A stretch of 64,000 nucleotides of DNA from Bog-473 sp963838835 (GTDB lineage Bacteria > Actinomycetota > Acidimicrobiia > Acidimicrobiales > RAAP-2), in NCBI GenBank assembly GCA_963838835.1, contig CAWITA010000014.1:124001-188000 (forward strand). Reading direction: 5' to 3'. The translations under genes and the position numbers were made by a program. Below the pieces are notes generated by a model. It saw only the letters and a program-made list of their open reading frames with translations. It searched no databases and had not been told where the DNA came from. Below, one piece after another: positions 24,272 to 34,188 of this stretch (its first letter is position 1; the number at the start of each line of letters is the position of its first letter).

Positions 24272-24943
24272 CTACCCGCCGGTGCTGGCGGTGAGGCGGG
24301 TGCCCAGGTCACCGGCGAACTTTCGGGCCTGGTCGAGGTGGTAGTCCTGAAGGTTCGTCGGGGGAATCTTGACCCCGTGGTAGCGCTCCTTGTACTCGCC
24401 GGTTCCCAGATAGCTCAAGAGCGAGAACAGCGAGCGAATCTGACCACCCTGATACCGAAAGCCGATGCCGTCCACATAGTCTCCTCCACGCTTGGTGCCG
24501 ATTCTCCGCAGGCTCTTGAGGTTGTGCTTCCAATAGCGTCGACAGCACACGACCCCGGTGAAGGGCTTTCCTTTGAGCACCTTGGTGGCGGTATCTGACT
24601 CGAGGAACTCGCGAATGGGGACGTCGGTGGAGAGCCACCAGGTAGGCGCTCCGATGACCACGAAGTCGTACGGACGTTCCGTCACAACATCGGGAATGCC
24701 GATCTGTGCCTTTTTGTGTCCCAGCTCGGCCGGGATCATGGCCACGACCTCGAGAAACGGTTTCGGCATTGGAAACTGCTTGAATCGCTTCTCGTAGCGT
24801 GGATCGCTGAACTCGATGGCCGCAAGCGTGGTGTCGCAACCTCGCTCCCGCAGCACCTCGGCCATTATCTCCATGACCTTTTCGGTCTGGTGGGTGTAGG
24901 AGTAGTAGAGCATCAGCACAGACGGTTTCGTTGCTGACTCCAT
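24272..24943 (-). CDS. Flavodoxin-like FMN protein
   Basis: 223 residues. The FMN phosphate loop is YYSYTHQTEKV (residues 13-23), and the isoalloxazine-contact loop is FVVIGAPTWWLSTDVPIREF. A Cys pair (VVCCRRYW) follows, and the C-terminal insert YQGGQIRSLFSLLSYLGTGE is longer than in short flavodoxins. It probably acts as a cytosolic quinone reductase or electron-transfer protein. Start ATG 24943, 48 bp after the SHOCT gene on the same strand. Confidence 0.85.
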   Translation of the reverse strand: MESATKPSVLMLYYSYTHQTEKVMEIMAEVLRERGCDTTLAAIEFSDPRYEKRFKQFPMPKPFLEVVAMIPAELGHKKAQIGIPDVVTERPYDFVVIGAPTWWLSTDVPIREFLESDTATKVLKGKPFTGVVCCRRYWKHNLKSLRRIGTKRGGDYVDGIGFRYQGGQIRSLFSLLSYLGTGEYKERYHGVKIPPTNLQDYHLDQARKFAGDLGTRLTASTGG

Positions 24944-24991
24944 GTCGGTCCTTTCGTTGCTCAGGAAGAGAGTTGAGGGGAGTCGTCGGCC

Positions 24992-25387
24992 TCAGGCCAG
25001 GATCTTCGCCTTCTGTGATTCGAATTCGGCGTCGGTGATGACCCCCTGCTGCTTGAGGTCGGCCAACTTGGCCAGTTGTTCTGTCGAGTCCGCTCCGGAG
25101 CCGGCTGTCTCCTTGACGTAGGCGTCGAAGGCCTCTTGTTGCTGTGCGGCCTGCTTCGCCGCACGCTCCTGCATCTTCCCGCCCCGGGCGATCAGATAGA
25201 CGAAAATGCCGAGGAACGGCAGGATGATCACGAAGATGACCCACAGTGCCTTGGCGCCCCCTCCGAGGTCGTGGCTCCGGAAGATGTCCGAGAACACGAT
25301 GATGAGCAGCCAGAACCAGATGATGAGGAGGAAGAACCCCAACATCGTCCCGAAGAGGTCGGCGAGAGGATATGTGTACGCGATCAT
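24992..25387 (-). CDS. PLDc_N/SHOCT-domain membrane protein
   Basis: 131 residues. Two membrane helices form a PLDc_N-type hairpin (GTMLGFFLLIIWFWLLIIVF, then ALWVIFVIILPFLGIFVYLI), followed by a charged coiled coil and a C-terminal SHOCT motif (LAKLADLKQQGVITDAEFES, ending QKAKILA). SHOCT segments are thought to mediate oligomerisation. First gene of an apparent operon with a flavodoxin and a GAP protein. Start ATG 25387. Palindrome site 2 lies 141 bp upstream. Confidence 0.88.
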   Translation of the reverse strand: MIAYTYPLADLFGTMLGFFLLIIWFWLLIIVFSDIFRSHDLGGGAKALWVIFVIILPFLGIFVYLIARGGKMQERAAKQAAQQQEAFDAYVKETAGSGADSTEQLAKLADLKQQGVITDAEFESQKAKILA

Positions 25388-25527
25388 CGGAGTGTCCTTC
25401 CTGGTCAGTGCAGCTCACACCATGAGATCCGCCTTCAGGCACCCAGGGCGGTTCCATCCAGGAACATCTCAGTCGTCGAGTGCAGATCGCTTTAGGGAAA
25501 TGGAACCATGGGGCGGGACCTCATGGC

Positions 25528-25545
25528 ATCACCCTCGAGGGGTGA
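25528..25545. promoter_or_regulatory. Palindromic operator candidate, site 2
   Basis: ATCACCC-TCGA-GGGGTGA, upstream of the SHOCT-flavodoxin-GAP operon and downstream of the LAL regulator gene. The arms match site 1, while the 4-base spacer differs, as expected for an operator bound by a dimer. Confidence 0.6.
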
Positions 25546-25609
25546 CTTTGAGCGGCATTGACCTCGACGCAGGTTCAGGAGCGCTCGGGGGCAGTATTGC
25601 GCAGGATGC

Positions 25610-28216
25610 TCAGAGAATCCCGATCTTTAGGGCACGTGAGACGGCCCCATTGCGGTTGGCGACACCCAGCTTCCGGTAGATGTGGACCATATGGGTCTTG
25701 ATCGTGTTCACCGATACGTAGAAGTGATCGGCGAGTTCGGTGTTGGTGAGTCGACTCGGCAGATACGACAGGATCTCGAGCTCTCGTACTGTCAATGGCT
25801 CGACAAGGTCGCTCCCCACCGATGGCGAAGCCAGTGCCTGAGCTCGCCGGAGGATCTGCCGTCGAAAGGCAGAGTGGGTATCGGGGAGGTCGGAGACCAT
25901 TCGCACCGTCGTTGGACCTGCCCGAACGAACGTCTCCACCAGGGAGTGACCCTCGGCAATCGCCATCGCCTCGACGAGCTGCCTGCGGGCGATTTCGGTG
26001 GAGCCATCGATCTCGGACAGCCAGGCGGCCAGGAGGAGCCCTTCTACCGTTGCCAGCGGATGGGCTGGATCGGAGGAACGGGGGAACGCACTAACCAGTT
26101 TGCGGGCTAGGTCGGGGTCACCCAGTGTGAGTGCGGCTGCGGCCAGCTCGAACGCCACCGGGGCTGCGCGCGAGGACGCGTTCCCGAGCGAACGCTGCGC
26201 CTGTTCGGCGGATCCGCCGAGGCGGAGCAGACGGCCGTGGAGGGCGACGAGCCGTTCGGCAACAACCGGCGGCGCCGCCGCCGCCCCGAGGTCGCTCCTG
26301 GCCGAGAGAACGGTCTCCATCGCCAGTTCCCGCCTGCCGTCTGCCTCCTGAAGGAGCGCTGACTCGAGATGGCCGAACCACAAGAGCTGGCTGCGTCGAT
26401 TCGCCTCCGACCTCACTATGCCCTCGTGCAGGGAGAGCGACGCGTGACCTGGTTCTCCATGCTCCAAGGCAACCAGAGTGGAGGTCAAGTAGGCCTCAGC
26501 GACACAAGGATGCGCCAACAAGCCGACTTCCTTGGCAATTGCCAACGCCTCGGCAGACAAGTCAACCGCTCGTTCGGTATTGCCACACCAGGCCTCGAGC
26601 AGCCCCAGGGACCCCAGGCCGCTGACCTTCCAGATTGGATAGGTCGCACCCCGAGTCGCGAGTCCCCGATCGAGCCAGTCCCGAGCCTGGTCGAGATGAC
26701 CGGCTTGGAAATGCGCCCGACCACGGGACAGGACAGCCATCGTCTCGAGCGACGCCGGATGGCTCAGATTCATGATCGCAGGGATCTGGGCGTCGCCGAC
26801 GTGCTCGACCAGGTCGAGCGCACGAATAGCCATATCAAGAGAGACGTCGGCACGGGACCGCCATTGGACCATCGTGGCGAGGAAGACCTGGGCACACACT
26901 CGCTCGCCCTCTGACGAGCCGGCGTCGTTCATCAGACGTCCCAGGATGTCCTCCGCCCCCGCCGCCAGACCTTCGACCGCCATGAGCCCGCCGAGGAGGA
27001 GACTGACGTCGTGCCGGTCTGCTCGGGCCGACTCCGGAACCTGGGAGATCCAGCGAATGACGGTAGCCATTTCGCCCTTCTCGAACACCTCGGAGCCCCG
27101 GGCCATGATGACGTCGAGGGCGTCATCCCAGTTCCCGGCTCGAAGCAAGTACTCAACTGCGGTGCTCACGTCTCCTTGCCCGAGGTGCCATAAAGCGGCC
27201 TGATTGAGCAAGCGGGCCTCAGCACCAGGCTGCTCTGCCCGGAGCTTGAAACGCAGCATGTCTCGGAAGAGATGATGGAAGCGAAACCACTGGCGTCGCG
27301 TGTCCAACGGAACGAGGAACATCGAATCCCGCTCCAACTCTTCGATGACGAGCTGGGGACTCGGCTCGTCCGTCAGATGGGCGATCAGTTCCGCACACAT
27401 CGAGTCCAGCACGGAGATGTGAAGGAGAAATTCACGGCGATCGTCCGACTGCGCCTGAAGCACCTCCTCGCTGAGGTAGTCGGCGATCAGCCGGTCGTCC
27501 CCGCTGAACTGAATGATGAACTCATCCGCATCGTCGTAGAGCCTGAGCGTCATCCCCGCCAATTGGAGCCCGGCGGCCCACCCTTCCGTCCGGGCGACCA
27601 GGGCGGCCACACGGTCGGCTCCAAGAGACCGACCGGTGATGTGCTCGAGCAATAGCGCCGAGTCGATCTCGTCGAGGGCCAGATCGGACTGGCGGATCTC
27701 GGTCAGTTGGTGACTCAGTCGATGACGGCTCCAGGCAATCGGGAGATCGGTCCGGGTGGACAGCACCAAATGAACATTGGGCGCAAGAACATTGACGAGG
27801 CGACCCAGATCAGAGATGAGCGCGGCATTCGAAAGGTGGTGGAGGTCGTCGAGGACGATGACCACCTCGGGCAGCTCGGCCATCTGAGCCTCGAGAGCTT
27901 CGAGCAATGGCGTACCGAGCCCGCCCCCATGCAACGAGGTCAGGGCGGTGAGATCGACAAAGTCCGGGTTGATGGCGCCAAAACCCTCGAGGAGTCGCTG
28001 GGAGAAACGGACCGGGTCATCGTCGTCTTCAACCACCTCCACCCAGACGAAATCCAACTCAGGATGGGTCGTTGCCCACTGCGCAAGGAGTACTGACTTC
28101 CCAGCGCCGGCCGGAGCCACGAGGAGTGTCAGTGGGTGGACGAGTGCCTCGTCCAGCTGGCGTCGCAGAGCCTCACGATCGACTGCATAGGACGGGGCAA
28201 TCGGTAGTGCAGGCAC
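25610..28216 (-). CDS. LAL-type LuxR family transcriptional regulator
   Basis: About 868 residues. An ATPase of the MalT/STAND type has Walker A in VAPAGAGKSVLLAQWA (residues 33-48) and Walker B in VVIVLDDLHHL. A long helical tetratricopeptide-like middle follows, and the C-terminal LuxR helix-turn-helix is LTVRELEILSYLPSRLTNTE, then VSVNTIKTHMVHIYRKLGV. Such ATP-dependent activators respond to an unknown ligand. GTG 28216 (VPALPIAPSYAVDREAL) gives a normal N-terminus; the frame stays open to 28381. The gene is intact, unlike many neighbours, and points toward the SHOCT operon. Confidence 0.92.
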   Translation of the reverse strand: MPALPIAPSYAVDREALRRQLDEALVHPLTLLVAPAGAGKSVLLAQWATTHPELDFVWVEVVEDDDDPVRFSQRLLEGFGAINPDFVDLTALTSLHGGGLGTPLLEALEAQMAELPEVVIVLDDLHHLSNAALISDLGRLVNVLAPNVHLVLSTRTDLPIAWSRHRLSHQLTEIRQSDLALDEIDSALLLEHITGRSLGADRVAALVARTEGWAAGLQLAGMTLRLYDDADEFIIQFSGDDRLIADYLSEEVLQAQSDDRREFLLHISVLDSMCAELIAHLTDEPSPQLVIEELERDSMFLVPLDTRRQWFRFHHLFRDMLRFKLRAEQPGAEARLLNQAALWHLGQGDVSTAVEYLLRAGNWDDALDVIMARGSEVFEKGEMATVIRWISQVPESARADRHDVSLLLGGLMAVEGLAAGAEDILGRLMNDAGSSEGERVCAQVFLATMVQWRSRADVSLDMAIRALDLVEHVGDAQIPAIMNLSHPASLETMAVLSRGRAHFQAGHLDQARDWLDRGLATRGATYPIWKVSGLGSLGLLEAWCGNTERAVDLSAEALAIAKEVGLLAHPCVAEAYLTSTLVALEHGEPGHASLSLHEGIVRSEANRRSQLLWFGHLESALLQEADGRRELAMETVLSARSDLGAAAAPPVVAERLVALHGRLLRLGGSAEQAQRSLGNASSRAAPVAFELAAAALTLGDPDLARKLVSAFPRSSDPAHPLATVEGLLLAAWLSEIDGSTEIARRQLVEAMAIAEGHSLVETFVRAGPTTVRMVSDLPDTHSAFRRQILRRAQALASPSVGSDLVEPLTVRELEILSYLPSRLTNTELADHFYVSVNTIKTHMVHIYRKLGVANRNGAVSRALKIGIL

Positions 28217-28494
28217 TCGTAGCCCCGACCCTCTTTTCTCTTGGTACTCAGGCTGCTCCCAGAAGTGTGCCACCGAACATCGTGGCAACGCCAGTGAGGT
28301 CTGTGCGGGCGCACCGCCTCGCCACCCTGGGGCACCGCAAAGAACGCCTGGTCGCCCGGTTCGCCAGGGCTTGCAAACCATCCAGCTGGTCCAAATCTTT
28401 TGGAATCATGCTTCCAGTGACGATCTGGAGCGACCAAGGTCAGACGTCCCCCTGAGACCTCGTCAACCTAGACATGGCGTTGGAGTCCTTCTCC

Positions 28495-29805
28495 TTAGAG
28501 GTTTCCGATGACGCCCACACGGAACCCCAGCCAGGGATAGGCGCGCTGGATGGCGAAGTCCTCCGGCGTGTAGCCGAAGGCCGAGATCTCCAACTGATAC
28601 GCCGGGGCATTGGCGACGCCGCCATGGTAGTACCGCCAGTTCCGCAGGAAGTTATACCCCGGTGGTTGCGGCGCCAGCGTGTCGAGCATCTCGACCACAT
28701 TGCCCCCTTGGTCGTAGGTGCCCCAAGGGGAGGGGGTCTTGTCCTGGCCGACCGTGCTCACGTTCGCCGTGTAGTTCTTCTGGAGGTCGAGTCCCTGCGG
28801 GACGTCGGGGGGGAGGTCGCCGCAGCTCGACCCGGCCTGATAGGGACACCACGTCGGGGCTGCTCCGGGCGGTGCGCCCGGGGTGTCCACGCTGGAGTTC
28901 GGGTCGTTCGGGTTGTAGGTCGCCAACGGCTGGTCGGCCGCGTTCTCTACATCCCCCGTTCCGGGATTGAGCACAGCCACGTTCGGTTGATTGAACGGAC
29001 CCGTCGGGTACGCCCAGTACGAGTCGGTCCCGCCTCCCTTGGGGTCGTAGTAGGCGGCTTTGACCCATTCGTTGTTGCTCGGAAGGACGAATCCGCTCGA
29101 CCGGTTTCGCGTGGTGGCCGGGTTCGCGAGCTTGTACATGCCCGTCTCGGTCCTCGTCGACAGGCGCACCGTGTAGGTGACGTACTTGAAGCCGCCCGAC
29201 GACGTCGACGTTTTCGAGAGGACTTTGCCGTTGGTGAGTGCGTTCACGAACCGAGCCGCGCGACGGAAGTCGGCGAAATTGAACGGCTTGTCCGCCCACT
29301 GCGGATAGGCGACCGAGTAGTGCTGGCCCGGGGCCGACGAAGGCGTGTACCTGACCGACCCATACTGCGGCCAGTTCGTGGGGCTCATGTCGTCGTTGTA
29401 GAGGTCGTGTAGGTCTTTCCCGCGCGGATCGACCGTGTTCAGGAACGTGACGTACTGGCTGACCGTGGTGTCGAATTCACCGATCCCGTAGGTGTAGCTG
29501 ACCCCTCCGACCGTCAAGCAGGAGGGTGCCGATGCCGGGGCGTCGCTGCAGCTCTCGTAGATGCCCGTGCTTCCCGTGTTCTCCGGCGGTTCCACAAAAT
29601 CGGCCTTGGGCCCCCCGAACGTCTGGACGACTCCCACCGAGGGGTTTCCGGGGTCGCCGACGATCGCCATAGTGATCGTGACGACACCCGGCTTCGGGGC
29701 AACCGACGCCGCATTCGCTGCTGACTGAGCAACACCCCCGGAGACGACGGGCAGGCTGACGATGATGAGCCCGGCTAGCAGCCAGTGCCCGCGGCGGCTG
29801 CTCAC
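28495..29805 (-). CDS. Secreted SUMF1/FGE-fold protein
   Basis: 436 residues. A Sec signal peptide is clear (LLAGLIIVSLPVVSGGVAQS, cleavage near AANAA). The rest has the formylglycine-generating-enzyme-like C-lectin fold: YTYGIGEFDTTVSQYVTFLN, FVLPSNNEWVKAAYYDPKGG, TPSPWGTYDQGGNVVEMLDT and RAYPWLGFRVGVIG at the end. The active-site Cys pair of true FGE (RGGSYxC....C) is absent, so it is probably a binding or structural SUMF1 protein rather than a sulfatase-activating enzyme. GTG 29805 starts directly after a strong hairpin. Adjacent to the LAL regulator on the same strand. Confidence 0.85.
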   Translation of the reverse strand: MSSRRGHWLLAGLIIVSLPVVSGGVAQSAANAASVAPKPGVVTITMAIVGDPGNPSVGVVQTFGGPKADFVEPPENTGSTGIYESCSDAPASAPSCLTVGGVSYTYGIGEFDTTVSQYVTFLNTVDPRGKDLHDLYNDDMSPTNWPQYGSVRYTPSSAPGQHYSVAYPQWADKPFNFADFRRAARFVNALTNGKVLSKTSTSSGGFKYVTYTVRLSTRTETGMYKLANPATTRNRSSGFVLPSNNEWVKAAYYDPKGGGTDSYWAYPTGPFNQPNVAVLNPGTGDVENAADQPLATYNPNDPNSSVDTPGAPPGAAPTWCPYQAGSSCGDLPPDVPQGLDLQKNYTANVSTVGQDKTPSPWGTYDQGGNVVEMLDTLAPQPPGYNFLRNWRYYHGGVANAPAYQLEISAFGYTPEDFAIQRAYPWLGFRVGVIGNL

Positions 29806-29818
29806 CTGGGAGGCTGAC

Positions 29819-29858
29819 TACTCACCATCTCTCCGATATCTCGGAGAGATGGTGAGTA
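29819..29858. promoter_or_regulatory. Perfect 18-bp inverted repeat in front of the secreted SUMF1 gene
   Basis: Arms TACTCACCATCTCTCCGA (29819-29836) and its exact complement (29841-29858) enclose TATC. The repeat ends 13 bp before the GTG start of the minus-strand gene. No T-run follows on either strand. It could be a large operator, a transcript-stabilising hairpin or a mobile-element scar. Confidence 0.65.
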
Positions 29859-29945
29859 TCGATCGAAGACAAATGGAACATCGTGCAGATCATCAGGCGT
29901 AGGGCTTTGTCCTTGATTCGGCCAGCCTCGGCCGGATGGGAGAAT

Positions 29946-30152
29946 CTACGTGACGATGACCACACGGCGGTCTCGGACGACATACGCCAGGATCAGGGCG
30001 AGTGGGAAAAACAAGAGACTCAGCAGGAAGTATCCGATAAAGCTGTGGCCCTTGCGACGAGCGACTCTGGCGGGCCAGAATGCGATGGCAATCCAGATAA
30101 TCAGCCCGATAATCCCCACGCCCAACCACATTCGGTGCTCCTTTGCTGACAC
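29946..30152 (-). CDS. Small two-helix membrane protein
   Basis: 68 residues. Two hydrophobic helices (MWLGVGIIGLIIWIAIAF and FIGYFLLSLLFFPLALILAY) flank a basic loop ARVARRKGHS, and the tail is VRDRRVVIVT. The pattern, WPARVARRKGHSFIGYF, is like small actinobacterial membrane proteins found near stress genes. ATG 30152. Palindrome site 3 lies about 100 bp upstream. Function unknown. Confidence 0.68.
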   Translation of the reverse strand: MSAKEHRMWLGVGIIGLIIWIAIAFWPARVARRKGHSFIGYFLLSLLFFPLALILAYVVRDRRVVIVT

Positions 30153-30250
30153 TGCGATTTATGCTCGCGTTGGGAACGGCCCACATGAGCAGACCTTTCT
30201 CGACCTGAGCTCGTCCTCGAGCGATCATGAGTCGTGGAGACCGCCTCGTC

Positions 30251-30269
30251 ATCACCCATTGGGGGTGAT
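30251..30269. promoter_or_regulatory. Palindromic operator candidate, site 3
   Basis: ATCACCC-ATTG-GGGGTGAT, 99 to 117 bp upstream of the small membrane protein gene. Both arms are identical to site 1. Confidence 0.6.
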
Positions 30270-30426
30270 CGTCGGTGAAGGACGCCTTGACGCCCCTGGT
30301 GAGGCATCATCGAACGACGTGGACAATTACCCGACGGCAAATGGGTCACCGGCAATCAAGGCACGTCCTTGATCCTTGATCAAGCAGCTACATCGCGAAT
30401 GAAGGCACGGCACTTCGTTCATTCGA

Positions 30427-30702
30427 CTAGGTCGAGCTGACCCTCTTCTCACTGACCGGGTTCACCGACACCAACTCGATGTTGAGGTCGCGGAGCACAC
30501 GGAACAATCGATGAAGTACCTCCTGATCCGGGACAATTCCGACGAGATGCGTCAGTCCTCGATCAAAATCAGCGGCCTCAAAACCCTCAAAACCGGCGAC
30601 CAGCGCAGGGCTCAGTCTTCCCCGCACGATGACTTTGTAGGTACGGCACAGCACAGCGGTTTCCCTCCGTGGGCGGCGATCGATTCGCATAGGCCCGGTC
30701 AT
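30427..30702 (-). CDS. Small conserved protein, paralogue 1
   Basis: About 91 residues from ATG 30702. The core is TYKVIVRGRLSPALVAGFEG, then GLTHLVGIVPDQEVLHRLFR and DLNIELVSVNPV. I cannot name the family, but the pattern (strand, short helix, LTHLVG.VPDQ, helix, LVSVNP) is that of a compact alpha+beta domain. A second copy lies at 31347 on the other strand. The open frame continues to 30846 without family character. Confidence 0.7.
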   Translation of the reverse strand: MTGPMRIDRRPRRETAVLCRTYKVIVRGRLSPALVAGFEGFEAADFDRGLTHLVGIVPDQEVLHRLFRVLRDLNIELVSVNPVSEKRVSST

Positions 30703-31346
30703 AGATGGCCGGCGCCGGGTAGGTCTTGACACGCACTGCCTTCGGACAGCCACTCCTTTGGTGTCGGTCAAGCAGTGCAGCGGCTGGAGCGCCCGGGCCA
30801 GATGGCCACTCGCGCTCCCAGCCGCCGGCAGTATAGGAATGGCCATCGCAAGAAGGGCGTCAGCTGGCCAATCTTTACCCTGGCCTTATCGTTGACTTCG
30901 AACCAGGCGACCGTCTGTTGTGGCAGCCCAGATTCGGTCCGAGCGGCGGGGGGAGCGGGAGGCACCACGTCGTCGCACACCGTGGCAGGTCAAGATCTGC
31001 GCCAGGCCATAGAGGCAATGTCCGCATGGTCGATTCAGAGGCCTTTGGTAGTTCTCCTGCGTTCACCCTTTGTCGTTGTCCGAGACAACCACTCGGGCTG
31101 GTTCCGGTGAGCGCCTTGCTCTGAGTCCATGATCACCCTCTGGGGATGACGACATTTCTGGCGGTCCGTTCCACGATGAAAACGATGCCTGCCCGAAGTG
31201 TCTACGCGATTCGCCTGTTCCAGCAGGCACTTTCGGAGGGTGGATGGCCCGAGATTGAGATGGGTTGAGATGTCAGCCGGAGGGCGGTCCAAAAGAGGGC
31301 TCACGTCGTCCAATCGCAGAGCGTCACGACAACGGAAAGGGTCCCC
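30703..31346. other. Non-coding gap between the paralogous small genes
   Basis: No convincing gene is seen in this 640-bp divergent gap. It contains the imperfect palindrome at 31132-31149. The plus-strand frame at 30775-31110 has no family features and is probably chance. Confidence 0.4.
31132..31149. promoter_or_regulatory. Palindromic operator candidate, site 4 (imperfect)
   Basis: ATCACCC-TCT-GGGGATGA. The left arm is identical to the other sites, while the right arm differs by one base and the spacer is three bases. It lies about 200 bp upstream of the small-protein/arylsulfatase genes. Confidence 0.45.
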
Positions 31347-31616
31347 TTGAATCCCGGAAGCTTTGAAATCGTGGTGAAGGGACGCTTGAGTCCGACGCTG
31401 ATCGCAGCAATGGATGGATTCGAGGTCAGTCGCTGCGACCTCGGCTTGACCCACTTAGTCGGATGGATACCTGATCAGGCCCGTTTGCACAGCACGCTCG
31501 AGCTGCTCAGAGACCTCAACATCGAGTTGGTGTCCGTCAATCCGATGGAGTCCCCAGAACTTCAAACGCGTGAGGTCACAAGGAGCAGCACCCCCAAAGG
31601 AGAGAGCGATGCCTGA
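31347..31616 (+). CDS. Small conserved protein, paralogue 2
   Basis: 89 residues: FEIVVKGRLSPTLIAAMDGF, then DLGLTHLVGWIPDQARLHST and DLNIELVSVNPMES. It aligns along most of its length with 30427-30702. TTG 31347 is preceded by GGAAAGG. The 3' end overlaps the arylsulfatase start (31609) by 8 bp, so the two are co-transcribed and probably coupled. Function unknown. Confidence 0.75.
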   Translation: MNPGSFEIVVKGRLSPTLIAAMDGFEVSRCDLGLTHLVGWIPDQARLHSTLELLRDLNIELVSVNPMESPELQTREVTRSSTPKGESDA

Positions 31617-33970
31617 CTCGATCAACCGTTTCGTGCTGCCCATCCACGATCGGCCCCATGTGGGTCTCACCACCTACGACGCCAAGGATCCCGAGACCGC
31701 ATTCCCACCAATCGACGAGGTGCGGCCTCCTGAAGGATCGCCCAACGTCTTGATCATTCTGCTCGATGACATTGGCTTCGGCGCCGCCTCGAGCTTCGGT
31801 GGTGCGATCAACACACCCACCGCCGACCGACTCGCTGCTTCTGGCCTCAAGCTGTCCCGATTCCACACGACGGCTCTGTGCGCGCCTAGCCGCCAGGCGT
31901 TGTTGACCGGACGCAATCACCACACCGCAGGTATGGGAGCCATTCCTGAGGTGGCGACATCGGCTCCGGGCTACGACTCCATTCGCCCGAAGACGACCGC
32001 GCCACTGGCCCAGATCCTCAAACTGAACGGCTACTCGACCGCCCAGTTCGGGAAATGCCACGAGGTCCCGGTGTGGAAGAGCAGTCCCATGGGTCCGTTC
32101 GACCAATGGCCTGCTCACAGCGGATTCGACTACTTCTACGGCTTCATCGGCGGTGAGACCAACCAGTACTACCCGGCCCTGTTCGACGGCATTACACCCA
32201 TCGAACCACCCAAGACTCCGGCCGAGGGCTATCACCTGACCGAGGATCTGGCCGACCGGGCGATCACCTGGGTTCGCCAGCAGCGGTCTCTCATGACGGA
32301 CCGGCCGTTCTTCGCCTACTTCGCCCCCGGGGCCACCCATGCACCCCATCACGTGCCCCACGAGTGGTCGGACAAGTACAAGGGGCGCTTCGACGCCGGC
32401 TGGGATGCGCTGCGCAACGAGGTGTTCGCCCGCCAGAAGGAACTGGGGGTGGTTCCTGCCGACGCGGAGCTCACCGAGCGCCCCGCAGACATTGACGCCT
32501 GGGAGGACGTGCCCGACCTTCTGAAGCCGGTCCTGGCCCGCCAGATGGAGATCTACGCCGGCTACCTCGAGCACGTCGATCACCACGTGGGTCGGCTGAT
32601 CGACACGCTGGAGGAGCTCGGTGTGCTCGACGACACGCTGATCTACTACATGATCGGAGACAACGGCGCGAGTGCCGAAGGCACGCCGAATGGCACCTTC
32701 AACGAGATGCTGTCCCTCAACGGTGCCGCCTCCTTCGAGACGCCAGAGTTCCTGGCCTCCCACATCGACGAGTTCGGGACACCGGAGGCGTACAACCACT
32801 ACGCCGTGGGCTGGGCCCACGCCATGTGCACCCCGTATCAGTGGACCAAGCAGGTGGCCTCGCACTTCGGAGGAACGCGCAACGGAACCATCGTCCATTG
32901 GCCCAACGGGTATAGCCGCTAAGGGTGAGGTGCGCAATCAGTTCCACCACGTGATCGACGTGGCCGCAACCGTGCTCGATGTGATCGGTCTGCCCGAGCC
33001 CACCTTCGTCAACGGCGTCGAGCAGCTGCCGCTGCACGGGGTGTCGATGGCCTATCTGCTTCGACGACGCCGGCGCCGGCGGAGCGCCGCGAGACCCAGT
33101 ACTTCGAGATGGTATGCAACCGCGGCATCTACCACAAGGGTTGGACGGCAGTCACCCGCCACAGCATCCCCTGGCTATTCGGTGCCACGCTGCCTGCTCT
33201 CGACGACGATGTGTGGGAGCTCTACGACACGACCTCCGACTGGACGCAGGCCCACGACCTGGCGGCCGAGCAACCCGAGAAGCTCGCTGAGCTCCAGAGG
33301 CTCTTTCTGATTGAAGCCGTCAAGTACAATGTCCTGCCTCTCGACGACCGGCGAATCGAGCGCTTCAACTCGGAGATTGCGGGCCGACCCGAACTCGCCA
33401 AGGGCCCGTCACAGGTGTTCTTCGGCGGCATGTCGAGGGTGACGGAGAACACGGTCCTCAACCTCAAGAACAAGTCGTACGCCGTCACCGCCGAAGTAGT
33501 CGTGCCCGAGGGGGGTGCCAACGGGGTCATCGTCGCTCAGGGAGGAGCCTTTGGCGGGTGGTCCCTGTACCTCCGCGACGGTGTTCCCATCCACTGTTAC
33601 AACCTGCTCGGACTCAATCTGGTCAAGGCAGCCGGCGCCGACCCGCTGGCTGTCGGTACCCATCAGATCCGGGTCGAGTTCGCTTATGACGGTGATGGGC
33701 TCGCGAAAGGCGGTGACACCACGCTCTACGTGGACGGCACCCAGGTGGGCTCGTCACGCCAGGAGGCCAGCATCCCCATGCTGTTCTCGGGCGACGAGAC
33801 CCTCGACTTGGGTGGCGACCATGCCACATCGGTGAGCGACGACTACACACCTCGAGTCCAGTCGCTTCACCGGAACGGTCAACTGGGTCCAGCTCGACCA
33901 AGGCGACGACGACAGTTCGCACCTGATCTTGCCCGAAGATCGTCTTCGGGTCGCAATGGTTCGCCAATAG
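31609..33970 (+). CDS. Arylsulfatase, formylglycine type (frameshifted)
   Basis: About 785 residues when read through. N-terminal metal site NVLIILLDDIGFG (Asp53-Asp54); catalytic Cys91 in LCAPSRQALLTGR, the C-x-P-x-R motif whose Cys becomes formylglycine; then YYMIGDNGASAEGT and HHVIDVAATVLDVIG. C-terminal domain ends FTGTVNWVQLDQGDDDSSHL...LRVAMVRQ at TAG 33970. Frame breaks: an extra T at 32911, an extra base near 33061 and two missing near 33075, an extra T at 33852. Family sequence is conserved across each break, so errors are more likely than decay. It hydrolyses sulfate esters and needs a formylglycine-generating enzyme, present at 40396. AAAGGAGA precedes ATG 31609. Confidence 0.88.
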
Positions 33971-34188
33971 TCGCAGGGAGTCGCTCCAACACGTTCACCT
34001 ACGGTCCGGGAGGGCATTTGTGCTTGGCGACATTCTGGCAACGACGGACATCACCGGCGGCAGCTTCACGTGGAAGGCGGAGTTCATCAGGACCTCGGAG
34101 TGCTCGTCGCGATAGCACCCGAGGCCAGACCTGGCCTGACGAACATGTACCGACCCGCACCGCTGATACCCGCTGAGAGAGAGCACCG

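Noticed and set aside
28474..29412. A 312-codon plus-strand frame
   Set aside because: Antisense to the secreted SUMF1-fold gene; no family character.
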